Positions 1 through 7,428 are shown, counted from the first letter of the stretch. The stretch: DNA of 17,900 nt from Prevotella sp. CAG:755 (GCA_000431275.1 HF989215.1:39755-57654), one strand, 5' to 3'. Numbers and translations are program-made. Notes: generated by a model not told the origin, from the sequence alone.

Positions 1-353
1 GGGGCAGCCGGAGCGGCGGGAGCAGCTGGGGCTTGGGCCGGGGCAGCGTTATTGTTTTGTCCCTGTCCGGGCAAGTTCATCGGCGTCGTGGTCATTTTCA
101 TGTCTGTCACTACGGATTTCTGTCCGGCAGGCGTCACGTCTACATAAGAAGTAGCCACACTCAGGACTACCAGCAAAGCGGCCAATGTCCATGTCGTTTT
201 CTCGACGACGTCGGTAGTCTTGCGCACACCCATGATCTGATTGGACGCCGCAAAACTCGATGAAAGGCCACCGCCTTTCGACTCTTGAATGAGGACGACA
301 AAGCACAGAAGCACTGCGACAATTACGGCCAACACTACTAATACGGTATACAT
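1..353 (-). CDS. secG: Preprotein translocase subunit SecG (3' end beyond the window)
   Basis: SecG is the small accessory subunit of the SecYEG inner-membrane protein channel. Reading down from the ATG at 351-353, the protein starts MYTVLVVLAVIVAVLLC, a first membrane segment (about residues 2-22). The conserved cytoplasmic loop follows, with QESKGGGLSSSF (about 23-34), then a second hydrophobic segment (about 52-68, AALLVVLSVATSY). After about residue 75 comes a polar Gln/Asn tail that turns into an Ala/Pro run (QAPAAPAAPAAP) and is still open at the left edge, so the C-terminus is missing. Classical SecG is about 75-110 residues, so this one has a low-complexity extension. It starts 3 bases after the TAG of the upstream TPR gene and is the last visible gene of the operon. 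The identification is firm; the tail's role is unknown. Confidence 0.93.
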   Translation of the reverse strand, partial: MYTVLVVLAVIVAVLLCFVVLIQESKGGGLSSSFAASNQIMGVRKTTDVVEKTTWTLAALLVVLSVATSYVDVTPAGQKSVVTDMKMTTTPMNLPGQGQNNNAAPAQAPAAPAAPAA

Positions 354-356
354 GTT

Positions 357-1109
357 CTACGTTGGTTTATTTTGATTGTTGATTATTAATTTCTGCAAGA
401 AGCGGATTTGGTCTGCAAAGTAACTATTTTTTTTCGGATAATTCACGCTGAGCTTACGGATAATTTCAATGGCTTTCTCGTAACGGCCTTGTTTCACATA
501 GATTTTGGCCAAGGTTTCCGTGAAAAAGTCTTCGTCGCCATCGGCGTCCTGACCGTCTTCAACGATAGGGGCTTCGGGCACATACTCGACGACATCGGGC
601 AGCACGATGCGCTCCGGCTTATGCTCAATGTAGTCGTCGATGAGCTCGAAGTTGCGCTGGTTTTGTGGAGTCGGCTCGCCGCTGGCGTCCACGTCGTCCA
701 TGGCCATGAGAAAAGGCAGGTAGTCTTTCGTCGGGTCCGGCGCGGCTTTCGGACGCCGGCCTTTCTCTTCGGGGAGGCGGCTTTTCAGATAGCCGTCGAT
801 GAGCGACTGTGTGCGGTCGGCGGCACTGTCCTCTTCCGGCTGGCTGGTGACATCACCGGAAGCGGCTGGCACTTCGTAGTTTCGGCCTTCAACCATACGG
901 AAAAGCACGCGACGGTCCGGCACGAAAGCGGCTGCCTTGCGGAGCTCCTCGCCGAACGACGCGTCGTGCAGAAGGAAGAGGTTCTGCAAGAACATCAGCC
1001 GCGCAGCCTGGTAGTACGGATAACGCGCCACGACCTCACGGAGTTCGTAGAGGGTGTCGGCATTCAACTGCTCAGGGTGTCCGATGAGTTCAGCTAAGTG
1101 GATTTCCAT
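357..1109 (-). CDS. Tetratricopeptide-repeat protein of unknown function
   Basis: A 250-residue protein with no signal peptide or membrane segment, so probably cytoplasmic. The N-terminal part (1-75) is helical with many Leu/Tyr/Ala residues. A polar, acidic, low-complexity middle follows (about 80-195, rich in Asp, Glu and Pro). A clear TPR-like helical hairpin lies at about 196-245 (ETLAKIYVKQGRYEKAIEII, then a second helix with NYPKKNSYFADQIRFLQKL). TPRs mediate protein-protein contacts, so an adaptor role is plausible, but no catalytic motif is visible. It lies 25 bases after the lptE-like gene and 3 bases before secG. From memory, this order with the sigma-54 activator upstream is common in Bacteroidales and suggests an envelope or secretion connection. 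No gene name can be assigned. Confidence 0.85.
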   Translation of the reverse strand: MEIHLAELIGHPEQLNADTLYELREVVARYPYYQAARLMFLQNLFLLHDASFGEELRKAAAFVPDRRVLFRMVEGRNYEVPAASGDVTSQPEEDSAADRTQSLIDGYLKSRLPEEKGRRPKAAPDPTKDYLPFLMAMDDVDASGEPTPQNQRNFELIDDYIEHKPERIVLPDVVEYVPEAPIVEDGQDADGDEDFFTETLAKIYVKQGRYEKAIEIIRKLSVNYPKKNSYFADQIRFLQKLIINNQNKPT

Positions 1110-1134
1110 GCTCTCGCTTTCAGTGGCGTGCGTG

Positions 1135-1665
1135 TCACCAGTTGGCGACTGTCGCGTTAAAGATTTGGTCCGTCAGGTCGTCCACCATTTCCGACACGAG
1201 GTCTTCCTGCACATTGGCCAGCTGCTGGTTGGAGTCGTACTGCGTTGTGGCCGTGAACTGTCGCTCAAAGTCCTGCTTATGGTCAGTATTGTTGACGAAA
1301 CGGATGTTTACTGTCATTTTCAGCTGGGTCTGCGACGAGAGGCCGTCGGCCGAAATCGACTTGTTGTATTGCTCGTAACCGATGATTTCGCCGGAAATAT
1401 GCAAATCACCGCCGCGGCGGACGAATTGCAGGCGTGTCTGATTGGCGTACAGGTCCTGCAACCTGTTGTTGAACATCGGCCCCATCGGCGCCCATACATA
1501 AGCGGAACGCAGCGGGATGTTATCGATCTGAATGGTTTTGACTACGTTGTAATCGATTGACGTACCGGTAAACTTGTAGCTCACCCGGCAAGCAGACACG
1601 GCGACCATCACGAAAACGCACACCGCCACTTTCAGCGCGAACGGCAGGGGTTTACTCCAAATCAT
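1135..1665 (-). CDS. lptE: LptE-like LPS-assembly lipoprotein
   Basis: A 176-residue predicted lipoprotein. The N-terminus has a basic start, a hydrophobic core (about 8-22) and a lipobox VSAC with the acceptor Cys at 26. The mature part begins RVSYKFTGTSIDY and continues as a small alpha/beta domain (VKTIQIDNIPLRSA, LQFVRRGGDLHISGEIIGYE) with a helical C-terminus. This matches my recollection of the Bacteroidetes LptE family, which plugs the outer-membrane LPS translocon LptD. Sequence identity to proteobacterial LptE is too low to see directly, so the assignment rests on the lipobox, size, the characteristic N-terminus and gene order. The ATG lies 14 bases inside the end of the upstream sigma-54 activator gene, with AAGGA just before it, so the two are co-transcribed and possibly translationally coupled. 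Confidence 0.75.
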   Translation of the reverse strand: MIWSKPLPFALKVAVCVFVMVAVSACRVSYKFTGTSIDYNVVKTIQIDNIPLRSAYVWAPMGPMFNNRLQDLYANQTRLQFVRRGGDLHISGEIIGYEQYNKSISADGLSSQTQLKMTVNIRFVNNTDHKQDFERQFTATTQYDSNQQLANVQEDLVSEMVDDLTDQIFNATVANW

Positions 1666-2875
1666 ATTCCTTTATTTTACGATAGAGTGTACGTTCCGAA
1701 ATGCCCAGCTCGGCGGCTGCGGCTTTCCGGCGGCCATGGTTGCGGTCGAGCGCCGTGCGGATGACGTCGCGCTCCAAGTCGTCGAGTGAGCGGGCCGTCG
1801 GTTCGCTTTCCGCCGGCATGATTTCCTCGGCTTCCTGGATAGGCACGTTGTCGGGCGTGTTGAAGCGGATGTCCGGACGGCTGGCCGGATAATAGGCCAG
1901 GTTACCGCCTGTGTGCGGCGCGGCGATCTCTTGTTGCGGATGGACATTCTCGTGCACATACTTCTTCAATTCTGTCACGTCGCGGCGCAGGTCGAACAGG
2001 ATTTGGTAGAGAATTTCGCGCTCGTTCTCGAAACTGTGGCTCTGTGCGCTGTGACGGCTCACGGCCACCAGTTCGCGCGTAGTCGATGCAGCCGGCAGAT
2101 AACGGTCGAGGATTTCGGCCGTGATTTCGCGCGCTTCACACGTGACGGACATATTCTCCGTCAGGTTTTTCAGCTGGCGCACGTTGCCCGGCCAGGCATA
2201 GGCCACGAGATGCTGCTGGGCATCCTCGGTCAGGCGGATGGGCGGCATCTTGTACTTCTCGCTCATTTCGAGAGCGAACTTGCGGAAGAGGAGCACGATG
2301 TCGGCACCGCGGTCGCGCAGCGGAGGGATGCTGATGGGGATGGAGTTGAGCCTGTAATAAAGGTCTTCGCGGAAACGGCCTTCGGCCACAGCCTTGGCCA
2401 TGTCTACGTTCGTGGCTGCCACGATGCGCACGTCGGTCTTGCGCACCTCACTGGCTCCCACGCGGATGTATTCGCCCGTTTCGAGCACACGCAGCAGGCG
2501 TGCCTGAGTCGGGAGGGGCAGCTCGCCCACCTCGTCGAGGAACAGGGTCCCGCCGTTGGCCACGGCGAAATAGCCGTCACGCTCGCCTACGGCCCCGGTG
2601 AACGCTCCCTTCTCATGACCGAAGAGTTCGGAATCGATAGTTCCTTCGGGAATGGCTCCGCAGTTGACGGCGAAGTACTTCTTGCTCCGCCGGTTGCTGT
2701 TGTCGTGTATGATGCGCGGAAAGGCCTCCTTGCCCACGCCGTTTTCACCGGTGATGAGCACGGATAAATCGACGGGAGCTATCTTCAAGGCTATTTCGAG
2801 CGCGCGATTCAGCCCTTCGTAATTCCCGACGATGCCGTAGCGTTGTTTGATGCGTTGCAACCGTGTTTCGTCCAT
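1652..2875 (-). CDS. Sigma-54-dependent transcriptional activator (AAA+ / Fis HTH), no receiver domain
   Basis: A 407-residue enhancer-binding protein that uses ATP to remodel sigma-54 RNA polymerase. The AAA+ domain begins almost at the N-terminus. It has Walker A GENGVGKE (43-50), the sigma-54-contacting loop GAFTGA (90-95), Walker B LFLDE (111-115) and the segment FREDLYYRLN (about 168-177). A linker (about 265-365) leads to a Fis-type helix-turn-helix with RRKAAAAELGISERTLYRKI near the C-terminus. There is no receiver, GAF or PAS domain, so any control must come from expression level or a partner protein. I chose the ATG at 2875 over the one at 2899 because the promoter -7 box (2897-2904) overlaps the upstream ATG, which would not be in the mRNA. 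It is the first gene of the lptE / TPR / secG operon and overlaps lptE by 14 bases. Its target genes cannot be read from this window. Confidence 0.92.
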   Translation of the reverse strand: MDETRLQRIKQRYGIVGNYEGLNRALEIALKIAPVDLSVLITGENGVGKEAFPRIIHDNSNRRSKKYFAVNCGAIPEGTIDSELFGHEKGAFTGAVGERDGYFAVANGGTLFLDEVGELPLPTQARLLRVLETGEYIRVGASEVRKTDVRIVAATNVDMAKAVAEGRFREDLYYRLNSIPISIPPLRDRGADIVLLFRKFALEMSEKYKMPPIRLTEDAQQHLVAYAWPGNVRQLKNLTENMSVTCEAREITAEILDRYLPAASTTRELVAVSRHSAQSHSFENEREILYQILFDLRRDVTELKKYVHENVHPQQEIAAPHTGGNLAYYPASRPDIRFNTPDNVPIQEAEEIMPAESEPTARSLDDLERDVIRTALDRNHGRRKAAAAELGISERTLYRKIKEYDLE

Positions 2876-2896
2876 CTCTTTTTGGAGTTTTGCAGA

Positions 2897-2904
2897 CAAA
2901 GGTA
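2897..2904 (-). promoter_or_regulatory. Promoter -7 box of the sigma-54-activator operon
   Basis: On the minus strand this reads TACCTTTG, an exact match to the Bacteroidetes housekeeping -7 consensus TAnnTTTG. It is 21 bases before the ATG at 2875, which predicts a short leader of roughly 15 bases. I see no convincing TTTG -33 element at the usual distance. Instead, that zone is occupied by two palindromes (2920-2948), which may mean activator-dependent or repressed transcription. Confidence 0.65.
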
Positions 2905-2919
2905 CGAAATTCTCCTATA

Positions 2920-2948
2920 CTGCCACGCATGGCAGCCACAATTTGTGG
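2920..2948. promoter_or_regulatory. Twin palindromes upstream of the sigma-54-activator promoter (candidate operator)
   Basis: There are two abutting perfect inverted repeats: CTGCCA-N4-TGGCAG (2920-2935) and CCACAA-N1-TTGTGG (2936-2948). Relative to the predicted start of transcription (about 2891) they are centred near -36 and -51, where an activator or repressor would bind. As RNA they would lie outside the predicted transcript, so a DNA-binding role is more likely than a structural RNA. This is inference from position and symmetry; the binding protein is unknown. Confidence 0.5.
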
Positions 2949-3011
2949 AAAACTCATCGGAACGCCGCAACCGCCCACAGTGGCCCGCAGCCTTGGTTAT
3001 GCCCCTGTACG

Positions 3012-3053
3012 AAAAACGGCCGCTGCCACCAAACGCCTGGACGCAGCGGCCGT
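3012..3053 (-). terminator. Intrinsic terminator of the glycosyltransferase-pyrC-plsC operon
   Basis: On the minus strand an 11-bp perfect stem (ACGGCCGCTGC at 3043-3053 with its complement at 3016-3026) and a 16-base loop are followed directly by five T residues (3012-3016, the first shared with the stem). It lies about 160 bases after the plsC stop, so the transcript should carry a long 3' UTR containing the 21-bp repeat array at 3063-3188. It also insulates the sigma-54-activator promoter downstream. Confidence 0.75.
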
Positions 3054-3062
3054 CCCGACAAC

Positions 3063-3188
3063 GCGGCTGACCGGATTATCCCATACGCTGGAAGAACGGA
3101 CGGGACGGCTGACCGTTTTTGGGGGACGGCTGACGGAAATTACGGAACGGCGACCTGGAAGAGCGGGACGGCCGGCCATTCCGCATCG
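3063..3188 (+). repeat. 21-bp periodic intergenic repeat array A (six units)
   Basis: Six consecutive 21-base units start at 3063, 3084, 3105, 3126, 3147 and 3168. The core is ACGGCTGAC followed by CGG, GGA or CGT and an A/T-rich triplet, ending in a G-rich stretch. The clearest units are at 3105 and 3126. Those at 3063 and 3147 have one or two changes in the core, and 3084 and 3168 are degenerate. The array lies in the 3' UTR of the plsC operon, between the plsC stop and the operon terminator. No open frame through it looks like a gene. Arrays with the same core and period occur at 9501-9605, 12756-12860 and 16782-16886. Confidence 0.75.
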
Positions 3189-3213
3189 TACAGGGACCGC
3201 TGCTGCGGCGGCC

Positions 3214-3972
3214 CTATTGGTCCTTGTTTTCGACGTATCCCCGATAACGTTCGGGCAGGTCGGCCATGATGACGGCGTAGGCCTCGTCCATGACGCGGCG
3301 GATGGATTCCGGGTCTTTGCCTTGCGGCTGTATGGGGCGGTGGATGACAAGGCGCATAGGGTGACGGTGGACGAAGTTGAAGCCCTCCATGCGCGTGAGA
3401 ACGTCATACGAACCGTCGATTGTCATCGGGACGACAGGCAGATCCAGCTCGGCGGCCAACTGGAAGGCTCCCTTGCGGAACACCCCCATATGGCCGGTGA
3501 ACGTGCGGGCACCTTCGGGAAAGACGACGAGCGACGTGCCGCCGCGGAGGGTATCGCGGGCGCGGTCGTAGGTTTCCTGAATCTTCTTCGGCCCCGACTT
3601 GTCGACGAAAATATGGCGGGCCTTTTCGCAAGCGTAGCCCACGAGGGGAATGCGGCGGAGGGCCTTTTTCATCATCCACTTGAAGTTGCGCCCGAGGAAG
3701 CCATAGATCAGGAAGATGTCCATCTGGCCCTGATGGTTGGCCACGAAGACATACGAGGTGTGGTGGTCGATGTTTTCGCGGCCTACGACATGCACAGGTA
3801 TCAGTAACATGCGGCACATCAGCCACGACCAGCACTTCCCGGGATAGTATCCCCAGAAATGTGCATTGCCTATGAGGCATCCCACACTCGTCACCAAAGC
3901 GGTCAGGATCGTCGCCACGGCAAGGATAGGAGCCGCGATGAGCAGTTGGTAAGTTTGATAAAGGTATTTCAT
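3214..3972 (-). CDS. plsC: 1-acyl-sn-glycerol-3-phosphate acyltransferase (PlsC family)
   Basis: A 252-residue membrane-associated acyltransferase that would transfer an acyl chain to lysophosphatidic acid to make phosphatidic acid. A long hydrophobic N-terminal segment (about 7-35) anchors it. The catalytic HX4D motif is HQGQMD (His80, Asp85), the substrate-binding FPEGAR is at 151-156, and a VPMTIDGS motif lies at about 186-193. Length and motif order are normal for PlsC. The start at 3972 begins directly with the membrane segment; the open frame continues upstream to 4110 but would overlap the metallophosphoesterase gene and adds no recognisable sequence. It starts 11 bases after that gene's stop and is the last gene of the operon. 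A weak hairpin follows the stop, but the real terminator is at 3012-3053. Acyl-acceptor specificity (glycerolipid or another lysolipid) cannot be read from sequence. Confidence 0.9.
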   Translation of the reverse strand: MKYLYQTYQLLIAAPILAVATILTALVTSVGCLIGNAHFWGYYPGKCWSWLMCRMLLIPVHVVGRENIDHHTSYVFVANHQGQMDIFLIYGFLGRNFKWMMKKALRRIPLVGYACEKARHIFVDKSGPKKIQETYDRARDTLRGGTSLVVFPEGARTFTGHMGVFRKGAFQLAAELDLPVVPMTIDGSYDVLTRMEGFNFVHRHPMRLVIHRPIQPQGKDPESIRRVMDEAYAVIMADLPERYRGYVENKDQ

Positions 3973-3983
3973 CGGTTCTTCTG

Positions 3984-5132
3984 TTATTTCTTTCGCAGTG
4001 TGATGACATTGACTTCGGGCCATGCACCGAGCCTGAAAGGCATCAGCACCTCGCCGGCGCCGAGGCTGACATGCAGGGCGCGCCCGCCGTCGTAATAAAA
4101 GCCGCCCCACTCGTCATAGAACCAGGAGGCGGGCGAAAAGCCGCCGATTTTGAGTTGCATGCCATGGGTATGGCCCGACAGGGTCAGGTCGATGTCGGTC
4201 GTGGAAAGGACACTGCGGCGCCAGTGCGTCGGGTCGTGGCTCAGCAACACCTTGAAGCCAGCCTGCTCTACGCCGCGCTGCGCCCGCGTCAGGTCGCCGC
4301 GCTGGGGGAAAGGAGGCAGGCCGTCGTTCTCCACACCGACGATGGCAATACTGTCAGCTCCGCGGCGGACAACAACGTTGTCGTTCAGAAGCAACCGCCA
4401 GCCCATGTCGCGCTGGCGGCGGACAAGCTGGGCCAGGTTGGCCTGGCGCGCCGCCTCTGACGGCCAGTCGTGGTAACTCATATAGTCATGGTTACCCAAG
4501 ATGGAGACGACGCCGTCGCGGGCGTGCAGCCGGGCGAGTTCGGAGCCGAAGGGGATGAGCTCTTCGGCGTGGTAGTTCACGAGGTCGCCCGTAAAGACGA
4601 TCAGGTCTGGATGCTGCGCGTTCACGGCCTCGACCACTCTCCGCACGGCCTCAGGATGCGAAGCGAAAGTGCCCACATGCAGGTCGCTCACTTGTACGAT
4701 GCGATAGCCGTCGAAAGCCGCAGGCAGGTCGGGCGAGGCATACGACGCTTCCCTCACTTTGAGGGCATAAGCGCCAAAGGCGTAACCGTAGAGCATCGCC
4801 CCACACAGCAACAGGGCTACGACGAGGCCAAAACCGTTGGCAGCCCGCCGGACGACAGGCCGCCGGCTGGCACGTCCGGCCAGCGAAATAAGTGCGAAGA
4901 CCGCTTCGGGCACCGTCACGGCCAGCAGGACAATAAGGTAGAGTCCTTTCCAGAAAACCTCCGCGTCGCCGAATCCTTCGAACAGCACGAACCACAGTGT
5001 GGCCAAGGCCAGCAGGACGTTCGGCGTCCATAACAGCCAGCGTTGCAGGCGGCCATGAAGCAATTTCCGGTCGATATAGAGCGCCGGGAGCACCAGCAGA
5101 ATCACGAGCAGGAGGGCAATGCGCAAAATCAT
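3984..5132 (-). CDS. Membrane-anchored metallophosphoesterase (YkuE/YaeI-like)
   Basis: A 382-residue protein. Four hydrophobic segments (about 3-20, 35-52, 63-85 and 100-122) form an N-terminal membrane domain, followed by a calcineurin-like phosphoesterase domain. The five metal-site motifs are in order: SDLHVG (149-154), GDLVNYH (182-188), GNHDY (213-217), SHDPTHW (298-304) and GHTHG (320-324). All expected Asp, His and Asn ligands are present, so it should be an active binuclear metallophosphatase. By family it may act on a phosphorylated lipid or lipid precursor, and the neighbouring acyltransferase and glycosyltransferase fit that, but the substrate is not known. Its ATG overlaps the TGA of the MetH-reactivation gene (ATGA), so translation is probably coupled. 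Confidence 0.88.
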   Translation of the reverse strand: MILRIALLLVILLVLPALYIDRKLLHGRLQRWLLWTPNVLLALATLWFVLFEGFGDAEVFWKGLYLIVLLAVTVPEAVFALISLAGRASRRPVVRRAANGFGLVVALLLCGAMLYGYAFGAYALKVREASYASPDLPAAFDGYRIVQVSDLHVGTFASHPEAVRRVVEAVNAQHPDLIVFTGDLVNYHAEELIPFGSELARLHARDGVVSILGNHDYMSYHDWPSEAARQANLAQLVRRQRDMGWRLLLNDNVVVRRGADSIAIVGVENDGLPPFPQRGDLTRAQRGVEQAGFKVLLSHDPTHWRRSVLSTTDIDLTLSGHTHGMQLKIGGFSPASWFYDEWGGFYYDGGRALHVSLGAGEVLMPFRLGAWPEVNVITLRKK

Positions 5133-6052
5133 AAGTCGTCGGTTGAGGGTGAATAATTGGCTTGCAGGAAACGCCGGAGCGCCGCAGGCTCCATGCCGCG
5201 GCGACGCGCGTAGTCCTCAAACTGCCGCCGGTCGATCGGGCCGACGGCAAAGTACCTCGCCGCAGGGTGACTGAACATCAGGCCGCAGGTCGAGGCATGC
5301 GGACGCATGGCTCCGCTTTCAGTCAGGGTAATGCCGATGTCGCCCAGATGCAGCACGCGATCGAGCAGGAAAACCATGCTTTGGTCCGGCAGAGACGGGT
5401 AGCCCACCGCCGGGCGGATTCCTTGGAAACGTCCGGCCAGCAGGTCGTCAAGAGGCAGGTCCTCGTCTGGTGCATACCCCCAATAGCGGCGCCGGACGTC
5501 GCGGTGGAGCAATTCAGCCGTCGCCTCGGCCAAGCGGTCGCACAGGGTCTGCGCAAGCATACGGGAATAGTCGTCGCTGTCGTAGAGATGCTCCATCCCG
5601 GCGTCGACCGCCGTAGCGAAAACGCCGAGACGGTCTTCTCCGTATCCCTCGGGCGGAAGATAGTCCGCCAGACAGAGATAAGGCTCACCCTCACGGGCTA
5701 CACGTTGCTGGCGCAAGCACGGAATGGCAAAGCACGAGCCATCTTCAAGGCGCAAGACGAGATCGTCGCCGTCGCTCCAAGCCGGATAAAGGCCGACCCG
5801 GCCATACGTATGAAAGTCAGCGGAAAACCGCGCGAGCATACGGACAGCATCGTCGTATAATGCGGCGGCGGCCTCAGCCTGGCTGCGGTCGCCGTCCGGC
5901 TGTGCGGCCAGCCAGGCAGCGCGGCAGCCTGGACAATCGTGCAGGCGGGCCACAGCGGCAAAACGCGGCGCAACGCCCCAAGCATGGAAGAAATAAATCC
6001 AATTGACGTAGGGCGTCACATCGCTTATGCCGAAGGTGACAGTCTGCGTCAT
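5129..6052 (-). CDS. Stand-alone MetH reactivation (AdoMet-binding) domain protein
   Basis: A 307-residue protein that aligns from memory with only the last domain of cobalamin-dependent methionine synthase MetH. That domain uses AdoMet and a reduced flavoprotein to restore oxidised cob(II)alamin. Shared motifs in order are the NWIYFFHAW segment (17-25), CLRQQ (112-116), CLADY (127-131), WGYAPDEDL (191-199), the AdoMet-binding RPAVGYP (213-219), GITLTES (240-246), FSHPAARYFAVG (260-271) and FEDYARRRGM (278-287). There are no homocysteine, folate or cobalamin domains; the ATG is right at the domain start. Two oddities: the usual YIDW motif reads YVNW (Asn17 where I recall an AdoMet-contacting Asp in E. 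coli MetH), and an inserted CPGC pair lies at 40-43. It presumably acts in trans on a MetH encoded elsewhere. It overlaps the pyrC stop and the next gene's start by four bases each. Confidence 0.88.
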   Translation of the reverse strand: MTQTVTFGISDVTPYVNWIYFFHAWGVAPRFAAVARLHDCPGCRAAWLAAQPDGDRSQAEAAAALYDDAVRMLARFSADFHTYGRVGLYPAWSDGDDLVLRLEDGSCFAIPCLRQQRVAREGEPYLCLADYLPPEGYGEDRLGVFATAVDAGMEHLYDSDDYSRMLAQTLCDRLAEATAELLHRDVRRRYWGYAPDEDLPLDDLLAGRFQGIRPAVGYPSLPDQSMVFLLDRVLHLGDIGITLTESGAMRPHASTCGLMFSHPAARYFAVGPIDRRQFEDYARRRGMEPAALRRFLQANYSPSTDDL

Positions 6053-7386
6053 CGGTCGAACGTCACGGCGCGACCGTGATAATCGGTGTCGGTGATCATG
6101 CCGCGGTTATATACGGCAAAACCATTGCAATACGTTTTCTCTATCTTCCATCTGAACGTCCGGCCTTCGAGTGGGCTCCACCCGCACTTGCTCTCGATGC
6201 AGTTGGGCGTCAGGGTCCAAGGCGATTTCGGACGGACAAGCACAAGGTCGGCCTTATAGCCCTCGCGGAGAAAACCGCGGTTCTCTATCTGGAACACGAC
6301 CGCCGGATTGTGGCACATCAGACGGACGAGGCGTTCGATGCTGACGACACCTTCGTCCACCAGTCCAAGCATGGAAACGAGCGAGAACTGTATCATAGGC
6401 ATCCCCGAGGCCGCCCGGACACATCCGCCTTGCTTCTCGCGAAGCAGGTGAGGCGCATGGTCAGTGGCCACAGTCGAGACGATGCCGCTGGCGATGGCCT
6501 CGCGCAGTGCGTCGCGGTCGGCTTCCGTCTTGACAGCCGGATTGCATTTTATGCGACTGCCCAAGCGGGCATAGTCCTTATCGCTGAACAGGAGGTGAGG
6601 TACGCACGCTTCGGCGGTAATACGCCGCGCATTCGGCCTGAACAGTTTCAGTTCGCGCGCTGTCGACACGTGGGCCACGTGAAGCCGTGCCCCGGTCTCC
6701 TGCGCCAGACGGACGGCGCGCGCTGTGCTTTTGTAGCATGCCTCCTCGGAGCGGATGACGGGATGGAAACGGACGTCCGGGTCCGGGCCGTACTGCTCCT
6801 TGCACGCGGCCATGTTCGCGTTGATGATGCGGCTGTCCTCGCAATGCGCAACGATGGGGATGCGCGCATTCTCAAAGACTTCGCGCAAGACGGCGGGTTT
6901 ATCGACGAGCATGTCGCCCGTCGAGGCCCCCATGAAGAGCTTGATGCCACAAACGCGACGCGGGTTGACATGGCTCAACAGGGCGGCGTTGGCGTTGGTC
7001 GCTCCAATGAAAAAGCCGAAATTGACGTGGCTGCGCACGTATGCGGCTGCCAGTTTCTGCTCGACGTCGGCCGGCGTCACGGTCTGGGGCAACGTGTTGG
7101 GCATGTCGAAGAACGTGGTGACTCCGCCGGCGGCTGCGGCGCGGCTCTCGCTGTCGAGGTCGGCCTTGTCCGTCAGTCCCGGATCGCGGAAGTGGACATG
7201 GGTATCGATGACGCCGGGGAGGAGGTAACAGCCCGTAGCATCGACTGTTTCGTCAGCCGGCGCAGCAGGTTCTGCGTCGCCTTCGAGGATTTCAGCGATG
7301 GTGTCGTCCTCGATGACAAGCGACCCGACAAAACTGCGATCCTCATTGACGAGCGTAGCGTTCTTTATATAAATCTTACGGTGCAT
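6049..7386 (-). CDS. pyrC: Dihydroorotase (pyrimidine biosynthesis)
   Basis: A 445-residue class I amidohydrolase that closes carbamoyl-aspartate to dihydroorotate, the third step of UMP synthesis. The metal site is complete: HVH in DTHVHFRDPG (His63, His65), the carbamylated lysine in GIKLFMGASTG (Lys149), His181 in VAHCED, His239 in LHVAHVS and Asp309 in ATDHAPH. I chose the ATG at 7386 because MHRKIYIKNATLVNED is the expected first beta strand; the upstream ATG at 7422 adds 12 residues with no family resemblance. Related enzymes (allantoinase, hydantoinase) share the fold, but the RDPG and FDMPNT motifs and length fit dihydroorotase best. It is the second gene of the operon, 42 bases after the glycosyltransferase gene, and overlaps the MetH-reactivation gene by four bases. 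Confidence 0.93.
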   Translation of the reverse strand: MHRKIYIKNATLVNEDRSFVGSLVIEDDTIAEILEGDAEPAAPADETVDATGCYLLPGVIDTHVHFRDPGLTDKADLDSESRAAAAGGVTTFFDMPNTLPQTVTPADVEQKLAAAYVRSHVNFGFFIGATNANAALLSHVNPRRVCGIKLFMGASTGDMLVDKPAVLREVFENARIPIVAHCEDSRIINANMAACKEQYGPDPDVRFHPVIRSEEACYKSTARAVRLAQETGARLHVAHVSTARELKLFRPNARRITAEACVPHLLFSDKDYARLGSRIKCNPAVKTEADRDALREAIASGIVSTVATDHAPHLLREKQGGCVRAASGMPMIQFSLVSMLGLVDEGVVSIERLVRLMCHNPAVVFQIENRGFLREGYKADLVLVRPKSPWTLTPNCIESKCGWSPLEGRTFRWKIEKTYCNGFAVYNRGMITDTDYHGRAVTFDR

Positions 7387-7428
7387 ATACAGGGATATTA
7401 GAGTTCGTCCGCAATGCCGCACGCCTTT

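Noticed and set aside
2876..2899. Upstream start of the sigma-54 activator at 2899
   Set aside because: The -7 box at 2897-2904 overlaps that ATG, so it would not be transcribed; the ATG at 2875 fits.
2863..3807. A 314-residue plus-strand frame running through repeat array A
   Set aside because: It crosses the terminator, the array and antisense plsC, and has no domain; the 21-bp period keeps frames open by chance because it is a multiple of three.
6076..7401. A 441-residue plus-strand frame opposite pyrC
   Set aside because: Same reason: all dihydroorotase metal ligands are on the minus strand and the plus frame shows no family motif.
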